Below are positions 33,197 to 44,157 of a stretch of DNA of 64,000 nt, one piece after another (within the stretch, counting starts at the first letter, position 1; every line of letters begins with the position of its first letter). The translations under genes were made by a program, and so were the position numbers. The notes beneath the pieces were generated by a model, which had not been told where the DNA came from, did no database searches, and saw only the letters and a list, made by a program, of their open reading frames with translations. The stretch comes from Steromphala cineraria. Taxonomy: Eukaryota; Mollusca; Gastropoda; Trochida; Trochidae. Where the stretch lies: NCBI GenBank assembly GCA_916613615.1, contig OU744726.1, positions 58,730,987-58,794,986 of the forward strand, in the 5' to 3' direction.

Positions 33197-35074
33197 ATGA
33201 TACGAATACTCCTCACATTGCTTCTCATCCTTCTCTGTAAGGAGTCTGCAGGGCAACTCGGTGACCTTGGAAACTGCGGCTGTTCGGCGCAAGTGCTGGC
33301 TAACTGTCCCGTGCTGCCAATCAGACGTTGTCAAGTTGTTAGAAGACCCTGTGGATGCTGCAACGAGTGCGCCCTGAGGTATAGAGCCGTGTGCAGCAGC
33401 TTCACTGCACCGTAAGTAACATCAAAATCATTGACTCAGTTATTCCCTCACCACAAACCTCTGTTGTAATAAGACAATTTGCGGGCTAGAAGGGGCGAAG
33501 CCTGATTGAATACTATCAAGTTGAAAATTGGGGTCTTCCTCTGAATAGAATTGTATCTAATCTAAAGTGAAATTCTATGAAGTTCATTGAAATTCATGTC
33601 GTGAATGTTAAACCTTGTTTTGTTAATAACATATTTTGTGATAATGGAAATGTGGTTATCAATAGATTTGCTTTGGGGTCCCTCAATAGAAATTCCGTAA
33701 TATAAATGTTGAGGCTTGTGTCTGTTTTTGAAGGGTACAAGATTCCTAGCTGTGAAATAATGTGTTTAAGTTTTTACACGTGATTTAATAAATGCGCTTA
33801 TCCTACCTTATGTAAGAATCTCGATCTCTGTTTGGTTCACGTGACCCTGGATAACTACTGATATCACTCTTTTGAGCGGGAGGATAAATTATTTATACCC
33901 CGCCATGAACCAATCACGAAAAAAGCGTGCAAATTAAAGTTATTTATACCCAGCCATGAAAAAAGCGTGCAGATTGAGCTCCTTGAAAAGTATGTTATAC
34001 ATTGATGTAACCTTTGCTCAAATAATATGTACCTTTATACAAACTAAAGTCAAAGTAATTGCAAGCTATATAAATGCAAATGTCAATATTGTGTCGCGGC
34101 TTTCTTGATCATTGCATATGAGAATCGGTTCACATTCATTAGAAATATCAGTATTCACTCACTGTTCCCTTGTGTGTCTTGCAAAGGAAGTCGTTTAACA
34201 TCGAAATTATGTTTCAAGAACTGTGTTCATAAAAAGAAATTCCTCTGACTAAGCGAGGCACTGACACGAGTGATGATGTAGTTTTCAAACTAACACTTCC
34301 GGTTTGTGATCCTGACCTTTGTCATGTGCCTCAGCAGTTTTTAACCTTTTTAAATATGCGTTGTGTTTAAACATTCGGTAAGATAAATTCGTTATTACAT
34401 TGCATAGCGGGTTACAAAGGTATTTATTATTCCCGCGAAAGGTTTTATGGAACGAGCGGAACGCAAGTTGCATAAAACCTTTCGCGGGAATAATAAATAC
34501 CTACGCTACCCGATATGCAATGTTATAACTTATAATGTGTTTCAATTTCTATACAACATAAGGTACAAAGATTATCCTGACAAATAAGGTTTTTACACCG
34601 AAAGGATCTTGTTGACATTTAAGCTTAATATCATGTGTATTAGAAAATGATCATTGTCTTACTGACATATTGGAATCCAATAATGCAAGTCATGCAGTTT
34701 CTGTATTGCGCCTTGATGTCAGAAACAAGGCAGGGGTCAAAATGAAAATCATGCGGTCTTGTCTTGGGGACTTTATCAATAACGCTTTGAAAGTGATATT
34801 TTTGGTCGTGAAAAGCTTGAAAAAGACACCTTCATGAAAAATGTGTTTAACATTGAAAATAATTGCAAATAATAAGTGATATATTTTTATGCTTTTATTT
34901 GTGTTTTGTCCAAAGATATCCTTTATATTTTATCATTTTTCTTTTGACATATTTTATTCGATTCAAAGATGTGGAAAGTCTCTGTTATGCTTGCACGACA
35001 ACAACACTGTTGCCAAAAAGAACATTGGATGGAACGAGTTTGACTTCGTTGGAACATGCCGTCGGTTTACATAA
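33197..35074 (+). CDS. Divergent perlustrin-like IGFBP-N domain secreted peptide (gene E)
   Basis: Exons 33197-33411 and 34969-35074, phase-2 intron (donor GTAAGT, acceptor TTCAAAG); 106 residues. The start at 33197 is chosen over 33164 because it has a strong GCCACCATGA context and begins the hydrophobic signal peptide (about 19 residues). Exon 1 contains GNCGC, RRPCGCCNECALRYRAVC; exon 2 contains CGKSLLC, AKKNIGWNEF and FVGTC, aligning with the exon 2 of the others. Twelve cysteines. It is the only member on the plus strand and the most diverged. Donor GTATAT follows the stop by 8 nt. The intron holds palindrome P5. Confidence 0.78.
34391..34529. repeat. Palindrome P5 in the gene E intron
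   Basis: Arms 34391-34449 and 34471-34529 are inverted copies with over 90% identity, sharing GGTATTTATTATTCCCGCG. The loop is GAACGAGCGGAACGCAAG. Family unknown. Confidence 0.85.
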
Positions 35075-35288
35075 AACACAAGGTATATATTTTATTTTAC
35101 AAATGTAGAAGTAGAAAATACATAGACATAAACTATGATTTTATTATCTTTGAGAAAAAAGCAAAGAGCAACTAAATGTTCAACTAAAAGTATTTGCAGT
35201 TGAAACAATAGCAGTGATATTCGTTATTGAAAGTTATACAGGAAACGAACAATGCCGTAGGCAAAATCAGTAATAATAATCGTGCTCC

Positions 35289-35345
35289 GTGAGTGAGTGA
35301 GTTGGGTTTTAATGTGTTGTCAGCAATTTTCGGCTATTTAACACG
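35289..35345 (+). mobile_element. SINE fragment (GTGAGTGAGT family)
   Basis: GTGAGTGAGTTGGGTTTTAA and a following CAGCAATTTTCGGCTA resemble the 5' part of a repeat I know as common in abalone-type genomes. Related pieces lie at 36005-36058 (minus strand) and about 55915-55975. All are short remnants. Confidence 0.5.
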
Positions 35346-35434
35346 TATATGTTGCCATCCAACATCCACAGATTAGAGAGAAAGGAAGTACCCAAATGAA
35401 GTGTTAACCTTTAGTTCGCTGTTCCTGTCGAATC

Positions 35435-35712
35435 CATTCTCTCCCTATAGCGGCAGAGAATGTCAAGAAATGTTGATCGAGCCTCTGTTTTTATTAGCCG
35501 CGTTTGTTGGGTAGATTGGGAGATGCCTGATTAGAGGCAATCAAAGTTAGTTGTGCAATCAGCGACGCCGTTCAAAATAATCGTTTAGCTAATGAATCAT
35601 GGCAAAGGCATTATAAAGCAAACCACCCTTTCCACGAGAGAAACGTTGTCATTTGCTAAACATGTTCAAATGGATTATGGCGCAAATTTCCAGGGGGTTG
35701 TCAAACATCTTA
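35435..35712. mobile_element. One-ended inverted copy of the CATTCTCTCC MITE
   Basis: Aligns in reverse to 25640-25983: CATTCTCTCCCTATAG end, GTTGATCGAGCCTCTG, AGATTGGGAGATGCCTGA and a CCACCCTTTCC stretch. The opposite terminus is missing. Confidence 0.65.
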
Positions 35713-36004
35713 TAACCCGATGATGTAATTGTAATATATTTGAACCACACATATCAAAGACAGATATGTGACATGACGGAAACATTTATAATTATAGCAT
35801 TCCAAGAAACAGGCATTAACAGGCATCAATTGGAAATTCTAACTCCTAACTCCATATATTCAGCAAAATTTCTGTTGAACAGGGGAATATTGGTTTTCAT
35901 GATATACCTTACGGTTGTCCAAAATGTAAACAAAAAACAAGCTTTTTAATTTGGGACCCAAGTGTTGCATATATCAAATGTGTCAATATTCTTTTCAGAA
36001 TGCC

Positions 36005-36058
36005 GCCACTAGTAGCTGAAATATTGCCCAAGCGGCGTTAAGCACTAACTCACTCACG
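36005..36058 (-). mobile_element. SINE fragment (GTGAGTGAGT family), minus strand
   Basis: Reads on the minus strand as GTGAGTGAGTTAGTGCTTAA, then CGCCGCTTGGGCAATATTTC, the 5' portion of the same SINE family. Truncated. Confidence 0.55.
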
Positions 36059-36309
36059 TTTCAGAATAGGACGAAAAAATCACCTTTTTCTCATTTCAAA
36101 ATATCAAACACTGATAATGACTAAAGCAAGCATCATTTTACATGATATTTACACTAAGTCAGAAGTAAAGAAACAAATAAGCAGATGTAGGTCACAGTGT
36201 ACTCTTACGCTCTCGTGGATACAAACTCTGTCCCATTTCTGTTTATTAATCTTATCTTGGTTAGTATGTCTGTCTGTCCGTGCTCTCATGAGTCATTACC
36301 TTGTTCCAG

Positions 36310-36512
36310 ATCGTGACGGCTAAGAAGAAGATGAAGAGGTATAATGTCTCACTTTCAACAACCAAACTGGATTCATTGTTAATATATCATACATTGTCAA
36401 ATCTGAATGAACCAATTTAACTTATAATCTATTTTTGTTATACATGTATACTATTTTGATGTCTCGTATTATACCTGTATTCTATTAGTCGTTGTAAAAA
36501 AGTACAAATAAA
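36310..36512 (+). other. Candidate 3'-UTR exon of gene E
   Basis: A pyrimidine-rich acceptor TTGTTCCAG at 36309 is followed by sequence running to AATAAA (36507-36512). It lies downstream of the donor after the gene E stop. No homologous exon elsewhere supports it, so the link is speculative. Confidence 0.25.
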
Positions 36513-36804
36513 AAAATCATTGTTGAATCAAATTTGTTTTTTAATTAAAAATTGAATGCCTGGTGAAAAAACAATCGTCTAACAGCTCGAACCCTCTCAG
36601 TGGCAATTACTAACTAAATTGTGTAGTTTTCACTTAAATAGTGAAGTACAAAACGAAAGATTAAACAGAGTAGGTAAAAATTAATTAAACAAACCTACAT
36701 TGCCTTATCTCAATACTTAGAAGCTGAGTCACGAGTCGGCCGAAAATGTCCCTATTTTACATATGATTTGAAGATTATTCCGTCGATTGAATGTTTGGAT
36801 CGTA

Positions 36805-36945
36805 TTGGATATGATGTTTCCCTTGTCAAGTCCTAAAGCAAGGAAAGGAACGTACATCAGTCCACGGGGAAACAGTTTGTGGCAAACTGAAGGAGAGTCC
36901 AAGATGGATCCAACTAGCTTCTCGTTAAGACGTACTATGGAAGCA
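36805..36945 (-). pseudogene. Fragment of the GNAT acetyltransferase last exon
   Basis: On the minus strand this reads as a piece with VRLNEKLVGSILDS, PRGLMYVPFLALGLDK, matching residues in the third exon of the gene at 58832-63026 (around 59230-59350). The rest of the exon and the catalytic exons are absent, so it is a relic of a second gene copy or a duplicated exon. Confidence 0.7.
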
Positions 36946-37420
36946 GTCTGATCGAGGAATCTTACAAAACAAGTCCTCCTGAATTAAGTAATACACCATT
37001 AGAGCTTGAGAAGTCTTATCGAAAGGTTTCTTGTTTTTGTCTCACTGTCCCCTCCTTCTGTACCATATACACTTTATGTTTTGTAAATGATTTACGAGAA
37101 TGCATTTCAAACGAACATTCGCAAAAAAGTGCATCTCCTCTTTCTTTGCATCTATTAATTCCTTAACAAAATACAATCGTTTTCTTTTGGACAATTGTTT
37201 ACAAAAAGCTTACATGAACTATCTATTGAATCGTAAAACATCTCTCATTCTTGTAACTGACACCCTGCCTTTTTATTAGCCCGGGCTACAACCATACCCT
37301 GACCTATCAGGGCAAACAATTGTATTTATTTTTATTTTCTAATTTGTTTTCTGCAGTGAAGAATGAAGGGCGTGAGATGATTGCTTCAAACTCCTCAAAA
37401 TACGACTTTTTTTTGGCTGC

Positions 37421-37598
37421 AAAGGGGCAGTAGCACGTTTTAGGGGGCATATAAGGTGATGTCAGGAAAATGAAAATTAATGGTTCCAATTGAAAGACAA
37501 TGTATTTAAACTAAATGGAGCAGTAATAATTCAAATATATAACGTAAACTTTAGCCATGCGATTCCTTTTTCTTACACAAAATCAATTAAAGGTGTAG
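37421..37598 (+). mobile_element. One-ended copy of the TTAA MITE
   Basis: Starts AAAGGGGCAGTAGCACGTTT and continues as in the 32675-32972 copy (reading inward from its left end) to about 37598, where similarity stops. No flanking TTAA remains. Confidence 0.6.
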
Positions 37599-37698
37599 CA
37601 GCATGGCTGACTGATTTTATTGCACTTCGATATTGGAGATGGCAACTGTCAAACTTACCAAGATATCTGCATTATAATTATTACATATATAGAAACTA

Positions 37699-39234
37699 TA
37701 CTGACGTGCAAAAGAAACGTCCCCAAAATAAATTTTATCATAATTTTCGTCATTGTGGTTGTAAACTGGAAACAGGGCATTGAACACATCACCCAAACGC
37801 ACAGATAGGTGAGACCCATAGATTTTGCATGTGCTGCACGTATTACACCAAAAATATGTTCTTGCACGCTTAAACTTCCCGGATGTGTAGACAAATACCC
37901 GTATGAAATTTCTGTATAAAATATGAACTGAATTGAGACTTGCCACCATATGCACTCATGTGACAAAGAAAACATGCCTCGACTGACGTCAGCGGAAAGA
38001 GAGCGAGCAATTGGTATGATGGAAGTTGGAGTCACTCATGCTCGCGTTGCAAGAATCACGGGCTGCGCCAAAAAGACAATTGATAGATTGGCCGTACGTT
38101 ACAGACAAACTGGCAGAACAGCAGACAGGCCCAGGAGCGGCAGACCACGAGTCACAACCCCCCAGGAAGACCAGCATTTACGGGTGCTTCATTTGAGGAA
38201 TCGGTTCATCACTATGACGTCATCAGCAGAGCATAGTCTTGGTCATCGCGTCAGCAGATGAACAATAGTCAGACGTCTTCGTGCGCATGGACTCCGCATC
38301 TACAGACCGTTCAAGGGGATGACGTTGACGCGTGAAAATCGACTTCGTAGATTGGCCTGGGCTAGACAAGTTCGCAAATGGCAGCCACGGAATTGGTATA
38401 GAATACTGTTTTCAGACGAGAGCAGGTTCCAAATGAACAAGGCTGATGGTCGGATTCGTGTCTGTAGACGGCGTGGTGAACGGACTGCGAGATGTTGTGT
38501 CCAAGAAGTGGAACCTCATGGCGGCGGCAGTGTGATGGTTTGGGGAGGCATTTGCGGCAACAGAAAGACAGATCTGGTTGTTGTTCAAGGCAACTTGAAT
38601 GCCCGTCGGTACATTGATCTTATTTTGCGTCCTGTTGTACTGCCCTTTCTTCAAAGAAATCAGCGAATCTTGTTTCAACAAGACAATGCGACTCCCCATA
38701 CCGCTGCTGTCACAAGAGACTTTCTAAACACCAACAACATTGGCGTACTACCTTGGCCAGCCAAATCTCCTGATATGTCTCCCATCGAGCATCTCTGGGA
38801 CCACCTTGGGCGTCAATTGAAACAACGACAACAACCTCCAATGACCAGAAATGACCTTATCCACGCCCTACAGGAAGAATGGCAACGGATACCAGATCAT
38901 GTGATCAGACGACTTATCCAATCAATGCCTCGCCGTATTGAAGCATGCCTCGACGCCAGAGGTGGACACACACGCTACTAACGATTTCCTCAATATACGA
39001 AAATTTTGTGTCGTAATTAGACTGAAGACAAGCGATCGAAAACTGGACAGAAAACCCTCTTGTGGCAATGTGACCTACAAACATGTTTAAGCTAACCGGA
39101 TATCTTTGTAAACATGGTCAACTGTTACATGTACCTTGGTTATCAGTATTAAACATCAAACATACTTATTGTCTTTGTGTCTTATATTTTTATAGAGAAA
39201 AAATGTAAGGGGACGTTTCTTTTGCACGTGAGTT
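37699..39234 (+). mobile_element. Tc1-type DNA transposon, 1.5 kb
   Basis: Inverted ends of about 27 bp share ACGTGCAAAAGAAACGTCCC and are bordered by TA dinucleotides (37697-37698 and 39235-39236), the Tc1/mariner target site. The single gene inside is interrupted by one stop codon, so the copy is probably dead or needs help in trans. Confidence 0.85.
37974..38981 (+). pseudogene. Tc1 transposase with one in-frame stop
   Basis: One reading frame of 335 codons from MPRLT to HTRY, broken only by TGA at 38259-38261 (codon 96); the frame is otherwise continuous, so no shift is needed. N-terminal helix-turn-helix region (TIDRLAVRY) and a GRPR-like motif at 57 precede the DDE domain: Asp148 in FSDESRF, Asp237 in QQDNATPH, Glu272 in SPIEH, with 34 residues between the last two, i.e. 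DD34E as in Tc1. The stop most simply arose from CGA by CpG decay. It may be a young loss. Confidence 0.85.
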
Positions 39235-39247
39235 TAATACCCAAGCA

Positions 39248-39338
39248 GAGATGTCATATTGTTTTTACAACAAGGGTGTCTGTAAAATGATATTCGCGAA
39301 GCGAAGGCACGAGTGTTGTGAAAACAATATGACATCTC
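39248..39338. repeat. Palindrome P6
   Basis: Arms of about 32 bp share GAGATGTCATATTGTTTT and its inverse at 39338. The loop contains TTCGCGAAGCGAAGG. It lies just outside the Tc1 copy and 200 bp before P7. Confidence 0.7.
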
Positions 39339-39541
39339 GCGAGTGTGTTAAGTTCTTTATTTTCCTTAACGTCAGAAGCCAGAATTCCGATTACAAGAAT
39401 TTTTTAAAGACATCGTCAATAGTGAAATCATTCATGTCAGCTCGTATTGATACACCTGAAACTCGGTCATGGTAAACAAGGTTTAAAGTTTCAAACTGCA
39501 GCAATGCTAAAACGGTAATATCACTATTTTGATGTTATCTA

Positions 39542-39719
39542 TTTAAGAAATGAATTTCACCATATAGTTGTCCACACGGTTATAACCTGTTTGAAACTTG
39601 TAATATAAACTTGTATAATTGGCGAGCTTGCCGAGCCAATTATGCTAAAGTTTATATTACGAGTTTCAAACAGGTTATAACCGTGTGGACAACTATATTA
39701 TGAAATTCATTTCTTATAA
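39542..39719. repeat. Palindrome P7, about 80-bp arms
   Basis: Arms 39542-39623 and 39634-39719 match at roughly 93-95%, sharing CACACGGTTATAACCTGTTT. The loop is minimal and CpG-bearing (GGCGAGCTTGCCGAGCC). A weak B-box-like GGGTTCAAGC follows at 39845. Confidence 0.85.
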
Positions 39720-41299
39720 ATTTCCACTTTGTATTTAAAGCCAGAAGTTGTTTTTATATCATTCGAAATGCGATTCTGTAGTAACTTCTAAGCTGCTTGT
39801 CGCACTGACCTAGATATCAGTTAGACCCAGGCGGGGCTTCTACCGGGTTCAAGCGCATGCAAAAATAGTTCATAATCCTTTATGGGTATCATGTTAATAA
39901 CAATAAATGTTTTGGGAAAAAAACTAAAAAATATGTAAAGTTTGATTTTAATATTCCAAAATTAACAATTTGCACTCGCGTATTGATACTGTCCTGTATC
40001 GAGTGTAGAGTATCAGCTCTAAAAGCTCGACATGCTTGGGAAAGTTGGGTTGTTTGTTTGACAATGAATGTAAACATAAAGTTATTTAAAGTTCCTCGAA
40101 AAAAATGCCAATTGCAGGCCCGTCGTCATTGACAATGACGAGTACATATTTTCAAACACGGCAACATCGTTTTGATCATCGGGGGCCTCGAAACTGTCTA
40201 TGAAGGCAGAGAGCGCGCCACGACACGGAATGGGGTCAGGTCATTCAGAATGGAGCTCAACTCATGCTTTTGAAATGATGTACATTACATTGTTTAACTT
40301 TGCCCACTATCCTCATTTATGTGACCGGAGATGAACATGTACAACTTTATTTATTTACAACTTAATGTTTATTCTACAAACATCAAAAACAGATTATTAG
40401 GGCGAGTGTTGCTAATAAACAGAAGAACAATATTTGCAAAAAGTGAGTCTCAGTGATGACCATCAAGACTGGGGTCAGGCTGGAATGTGGCTGTCAGATC
40501 AGGGGAATCCCCGAGAAATGTAGTTCCGGCACGATATCGTATAAACTTCATTTACTGAAAGTGATTTTGTATAACCTGCGATTTAGGGTTCATTGAAATG
40601 TATACCGATCACATGACCTTGTAAGATCCAATCAGAATCGAGCATATCGTTTACATTTCAAAGTCTGAATTTATTAATTTCAATTTAAACACATATCAAG
40701 AGAAGCAGAATGTACATACTTCCTTATTCGAAATCATGACTTATGTGTTAATGTCAGGCAGGTAAAATCACATGTTTGCACTAATTCGCCGCCCGTTATG
40801 TCAGTGTACACGACTTTGCACGTGCTGCACGCTTTTCCGGTGCTGTCCGGAAGTCTACGGATGCGCTAAAGCAGAAAGTCGAGTAGCTCGTAAAGTCGGT
40901 TAAGAAAACCACGTGACATCAGAATGTTGGATTACTAGTAAAGAACTACCCAGTTGTGAGATTAGAAACGGCAGAGGTATTCCAGGTATCACGCAAAAAA
41001 CGTGCAGCACGTGCACAGGCATGTCAATTGACATAGAGGTCGGATGAAGTAGTGCAATCTAGTCAATTCATCCGAAACTTGACGATCCCTTAATCAAGTA
41101 CAAAAATGATTACTTTACACGAGGACGATAATTGAACTTTTGTCCGTTTTGATGAAATTATTAAATAGGCGTCAACAGTTATTCCAAATAACATTATATT
41201 TGCACTAACATACACATTCAAGTAAACAAACTTAATAACTGCAGTTGTTAGCTATGAAAGACACTGTGGTAGGCGAAGTAGTAGTCTCATCTTATGGTC
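39720..41299. other. Non-coding; one perfect 14-bp E-box inverted pair
   Basis: No gene recognised. GCACGTGCTGCACG at 40818-40831 is repeated in inverse at 41001-41014. Both contain CACGTG. The rest is AT-rich and unexplained. Confidence 0.4.
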
Positions 41300-41558
41300 T
41301 TATGATAATAATAATAATATTATAAACCCATTATTGTTCTTAATACAAGGTGCATTGGAATTTTTTTTTTGCATTTCGCATCCGGCAGCGACGGTGCAGC
41401 GCCAGTTAATGCGATGTTCTGCCTTTATAATGCTGAGTGTCGAGCAAATCAGCAACAACTCCCCCCTTTTAACGTCGTTTGGTATGACGCGACCGGAAAT
41501 CGAACCCCGGTCTTCCGGGTGACGAGCGGACACTCTACCACTGAGCTACGTCCCCGTT
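41300..41558 (-). mobile_element. tRNA-derived SINE
   Basis: On the minus strand the head GGGGACGTAGCTCAGTGG (A box) and GGGTTCGATTTCC-type B box sit at tRNA spacing, followed by about 170 bp of unrelated body and an (ATT)n tail near 41305-41320. The anticodon arm does not pair fully and lacks a proper U33, so it is a SINE head and not a gene. Confidence 0.75.
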
Positions 41559-42832
41559 TGTGAATAAATACAAATCTGTTTTCATTAAAGATGGATATAT
41601 AAGACAACTGCACCCGGAAGTTAATTATGAATGGTTACATGCACTTTTATCTCATTTAATTAAGCCTGTTACATGTTGTAAAGATAATCCATTTAAAAAT
41701 ATTATGATAATATGCAGTTATCATTTAATCAAACTAAGGGAGGTGAAATGTAAACATTAGCCGAGTTGATAGACTGATGAACGATCCGAATCACTACTTA
41801 CAAACGAGCTTATACGATAACTTGAGTTGATTAAAAGATAAAATATTTTATTACCTATCGGATGTTGTTCCCTGTGTAATCAATTAATAAGGTAATAACA
41901 GGAACTAAATAAGTTTTTGGAAAAGTGATAAATGCAGGTCATCATAAATGTATGTCAAATCAATTCCATATCATATATGAAGGAGTTTTCCATTAATACA
42001 GAATCAAACAATAGAAAATTGCAAACTAAAACACCCGTTGCATCGACCATATTGCTACCCTCACTAATTAATAAATAAAAGATTTATCTGGTTCCTGGTT
42101 ACGCTGGAAAACGATCTGAAATAAACTGGCGATTTGTTTGTTATTTTAATTTGATAAAACAAACTTATGTTGGTTTCGTAAAAAGCTTTTGTATATTGGT
42201 GGTGTTTCACTGAAAAGAAAGCCTCGACTGGTCATTTCGAAGCGCTCTTAAAATATTAAAGTATGCTACAAATGTTTGGTTACACCCGCGACACGTTTTA
42301 TGCAATGTTCCCTATCATTATATATAAAAGGTATTTTGATTGGTCAAATATTCGCGCCGTACAATGAAAGTTGCCAATCACCGTGAAGCTCTCTCAAGCC
42401 CTTATTCTGACGTTCGCAAAACGTCACGTCACGTCCACAGGCTCCAGAGAAAATACAGCAAAGTAATTAGGCTCAAGAGGTATGTACATGCTTTTAAATT
42501 AGTGTTTTATGTGTGCAAGAGATTCATGAATGCAAATTGAACTTTGAAACATGTAAAAAGTAAAATAAAACCTCTATATATGCAAGGTATAATATATCAT
42601 AAACGTTGAGGAAGGGGTGATGCAAAGGGAAACTACTCTAAGCAACTTTACGGTACTTTGACACTGTCGGCCTTTTAAAACACCAAAGATGTACTTATAA
42701 TAATTTATTCTGTTATTAATCGACACTCTAGTCGTGGTTAGTACATTCCAAAAGATTATTTTAATTGTAAATAGTAGACTTTTAAGGTAAAGCATGTAGA
42801 CTATTAATTTTAGTTCTGTATTTGTTTTATTA
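41559..42832. other. Non-coding, nothing identified
   Basis: AT-rich stretch without recognisable exon, repeat or RNA gene. Confidence 0.4.
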
Positions 42833-43697
42833 GCAGCCCCGTCTACGGGGCTGCTTTCAGTTTTTGTGCAGTTTCCGCCACCGCCGCCGCGTCCGCCGCG
42901 CTCATACTAATGGCTATAACTTTTTTCTACTAAGCTTTCCAGAACTTGTATTCATAACTTACTGCTTATACCTCGGGGGAACGATTTTGACATGTTCACT
43001 TTCAAGGTCAAAGGTCAAGGTCACAAGCTATAAAATCACTAAAAAATTCCTTGTAAACGCGATAACTTGAAAAGTTTTTGTGCTATGACGCTCTTACTTG
43101 GTATGTATCATCCTTGGAAGAGTAAAACATTGAAAAAGGTTTTCGCTACAATCTGTCTCGGGTCAAGGTCACAGCAAGGTCACTACTTTAGCATGGTTTT
43201 GCGAAAATGCTTTATTTTTACAATGAACACTTTAAAATCATTAGATGATTGTTATACTCAATGAAAAGTGTTCATTGGTTATGTAATCTTGAAGGTCAAA
43301 GATCAAGGTCATGAGATTTGTATTATTGCAATGTGAAACTAATTTGGATATAACGTAATCCCATTAAGCTTTTCAGAACTCAGAACATGTATAAGTGTTT
43401 ACACCTCTGGGGAATTACAATGACATGTTCACTTTCAAGGTCAAAGGTCAAGGTCACAGCAAGGTCAACATATATTGAGAAAATGGATTATTTTAACTTT
43501 TAACACTTTAATTCGTTACGTTAATGTTGTATTCAATGAAATGTATTCATTGATTGCGTGACCTTGAGTGTCAAAAGTCAAGGTCACAAGAAAATGCCGA
43601 ATATGCTGAGGCTTGTAGAAGACGGAACAGGATAAGGCGAAACCCAAGTTTCGGGGCTGCTCTGCTTTTGCGGTGTCCCGCAAACGCTCATCTAGTT
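42833..43697 (+). repeat. AGGTCA-rich tandem-repeat element, copy 1
   Basis: Opens with a hairpin (GCAGCCCCGTCTACGGGGCTGC) and a CCGCCGCCGCG stretch, then two units of about 430 bp containing AAGGTCAAAGGTCAAGGTCA (near 43004 and 43437), and ends near CGGGGCTGCTC...CGCAAACGCTCA. An inverted copy is at 51259-52252. AGGTCAAAGGTCA is a perfect DR1 nuclear-receptor motif. Short open frames inside are artefacts. Confidence 0.8.
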
Positions 43698-44157
43698 TCA
43701 GTTTGCTGTCTTGTTCATTGTTGATCATAATCAAGGTAGGTGAAGGTATGTTTTCCAACAGCAATATTTTGTGTTTATGATATAACATGAAAGTAGTATA
43801 TATGTAAACACATAAATTCAAAATATTCTGCAATGTTTACATTTTAAGATAGATTTTGATTAGGACTAGTTTAAAAAAAATACCTGTTGTATTTATTAAC
43901 TTGAAATAGTGCTAATACTTTTAAAAAATCCTCTGAACATTGGCTGAAACATGTTCTGCAATGTGTACGTTTTAAATCGTGTTTATTAATTCATACCTGT
44001 TGTATTAAATATTAACTTGAAATATTACAATATTAAAAGTTTAGTCTTAACAAAAGGGATTATAAACAAGAATTAGTCTGCAGCCTAAAATATTTAGATA
44101 AAAGTAACGTTATTATATGAACATACAATATTGATTGTGTGTGTTATTTTTCAGGAC
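43698..44157. other. Non-coding, nothing identified
   Basis: AT-rich sequence leading into the duplicated exon-like blocks. It contains the first half of a tandem duplication (GTATTAAATATTAACTTGAAATA-like words recur within it). Confidence 0.35.

Noticed and set aside
37617..38035. Overlapping minus-strand frames of 112 and 126 codons
   Set aside because: They lie antisense to the Tc1 terminus and transposase start and have no independent support.
41480..41558. Functional tRNA gene on the minus strand
   Set aside because: A and B boxes are good, but the anticodon stem fails to pair and U33 is missing. The downstream body and (ATT)n tail indicate a SINE.
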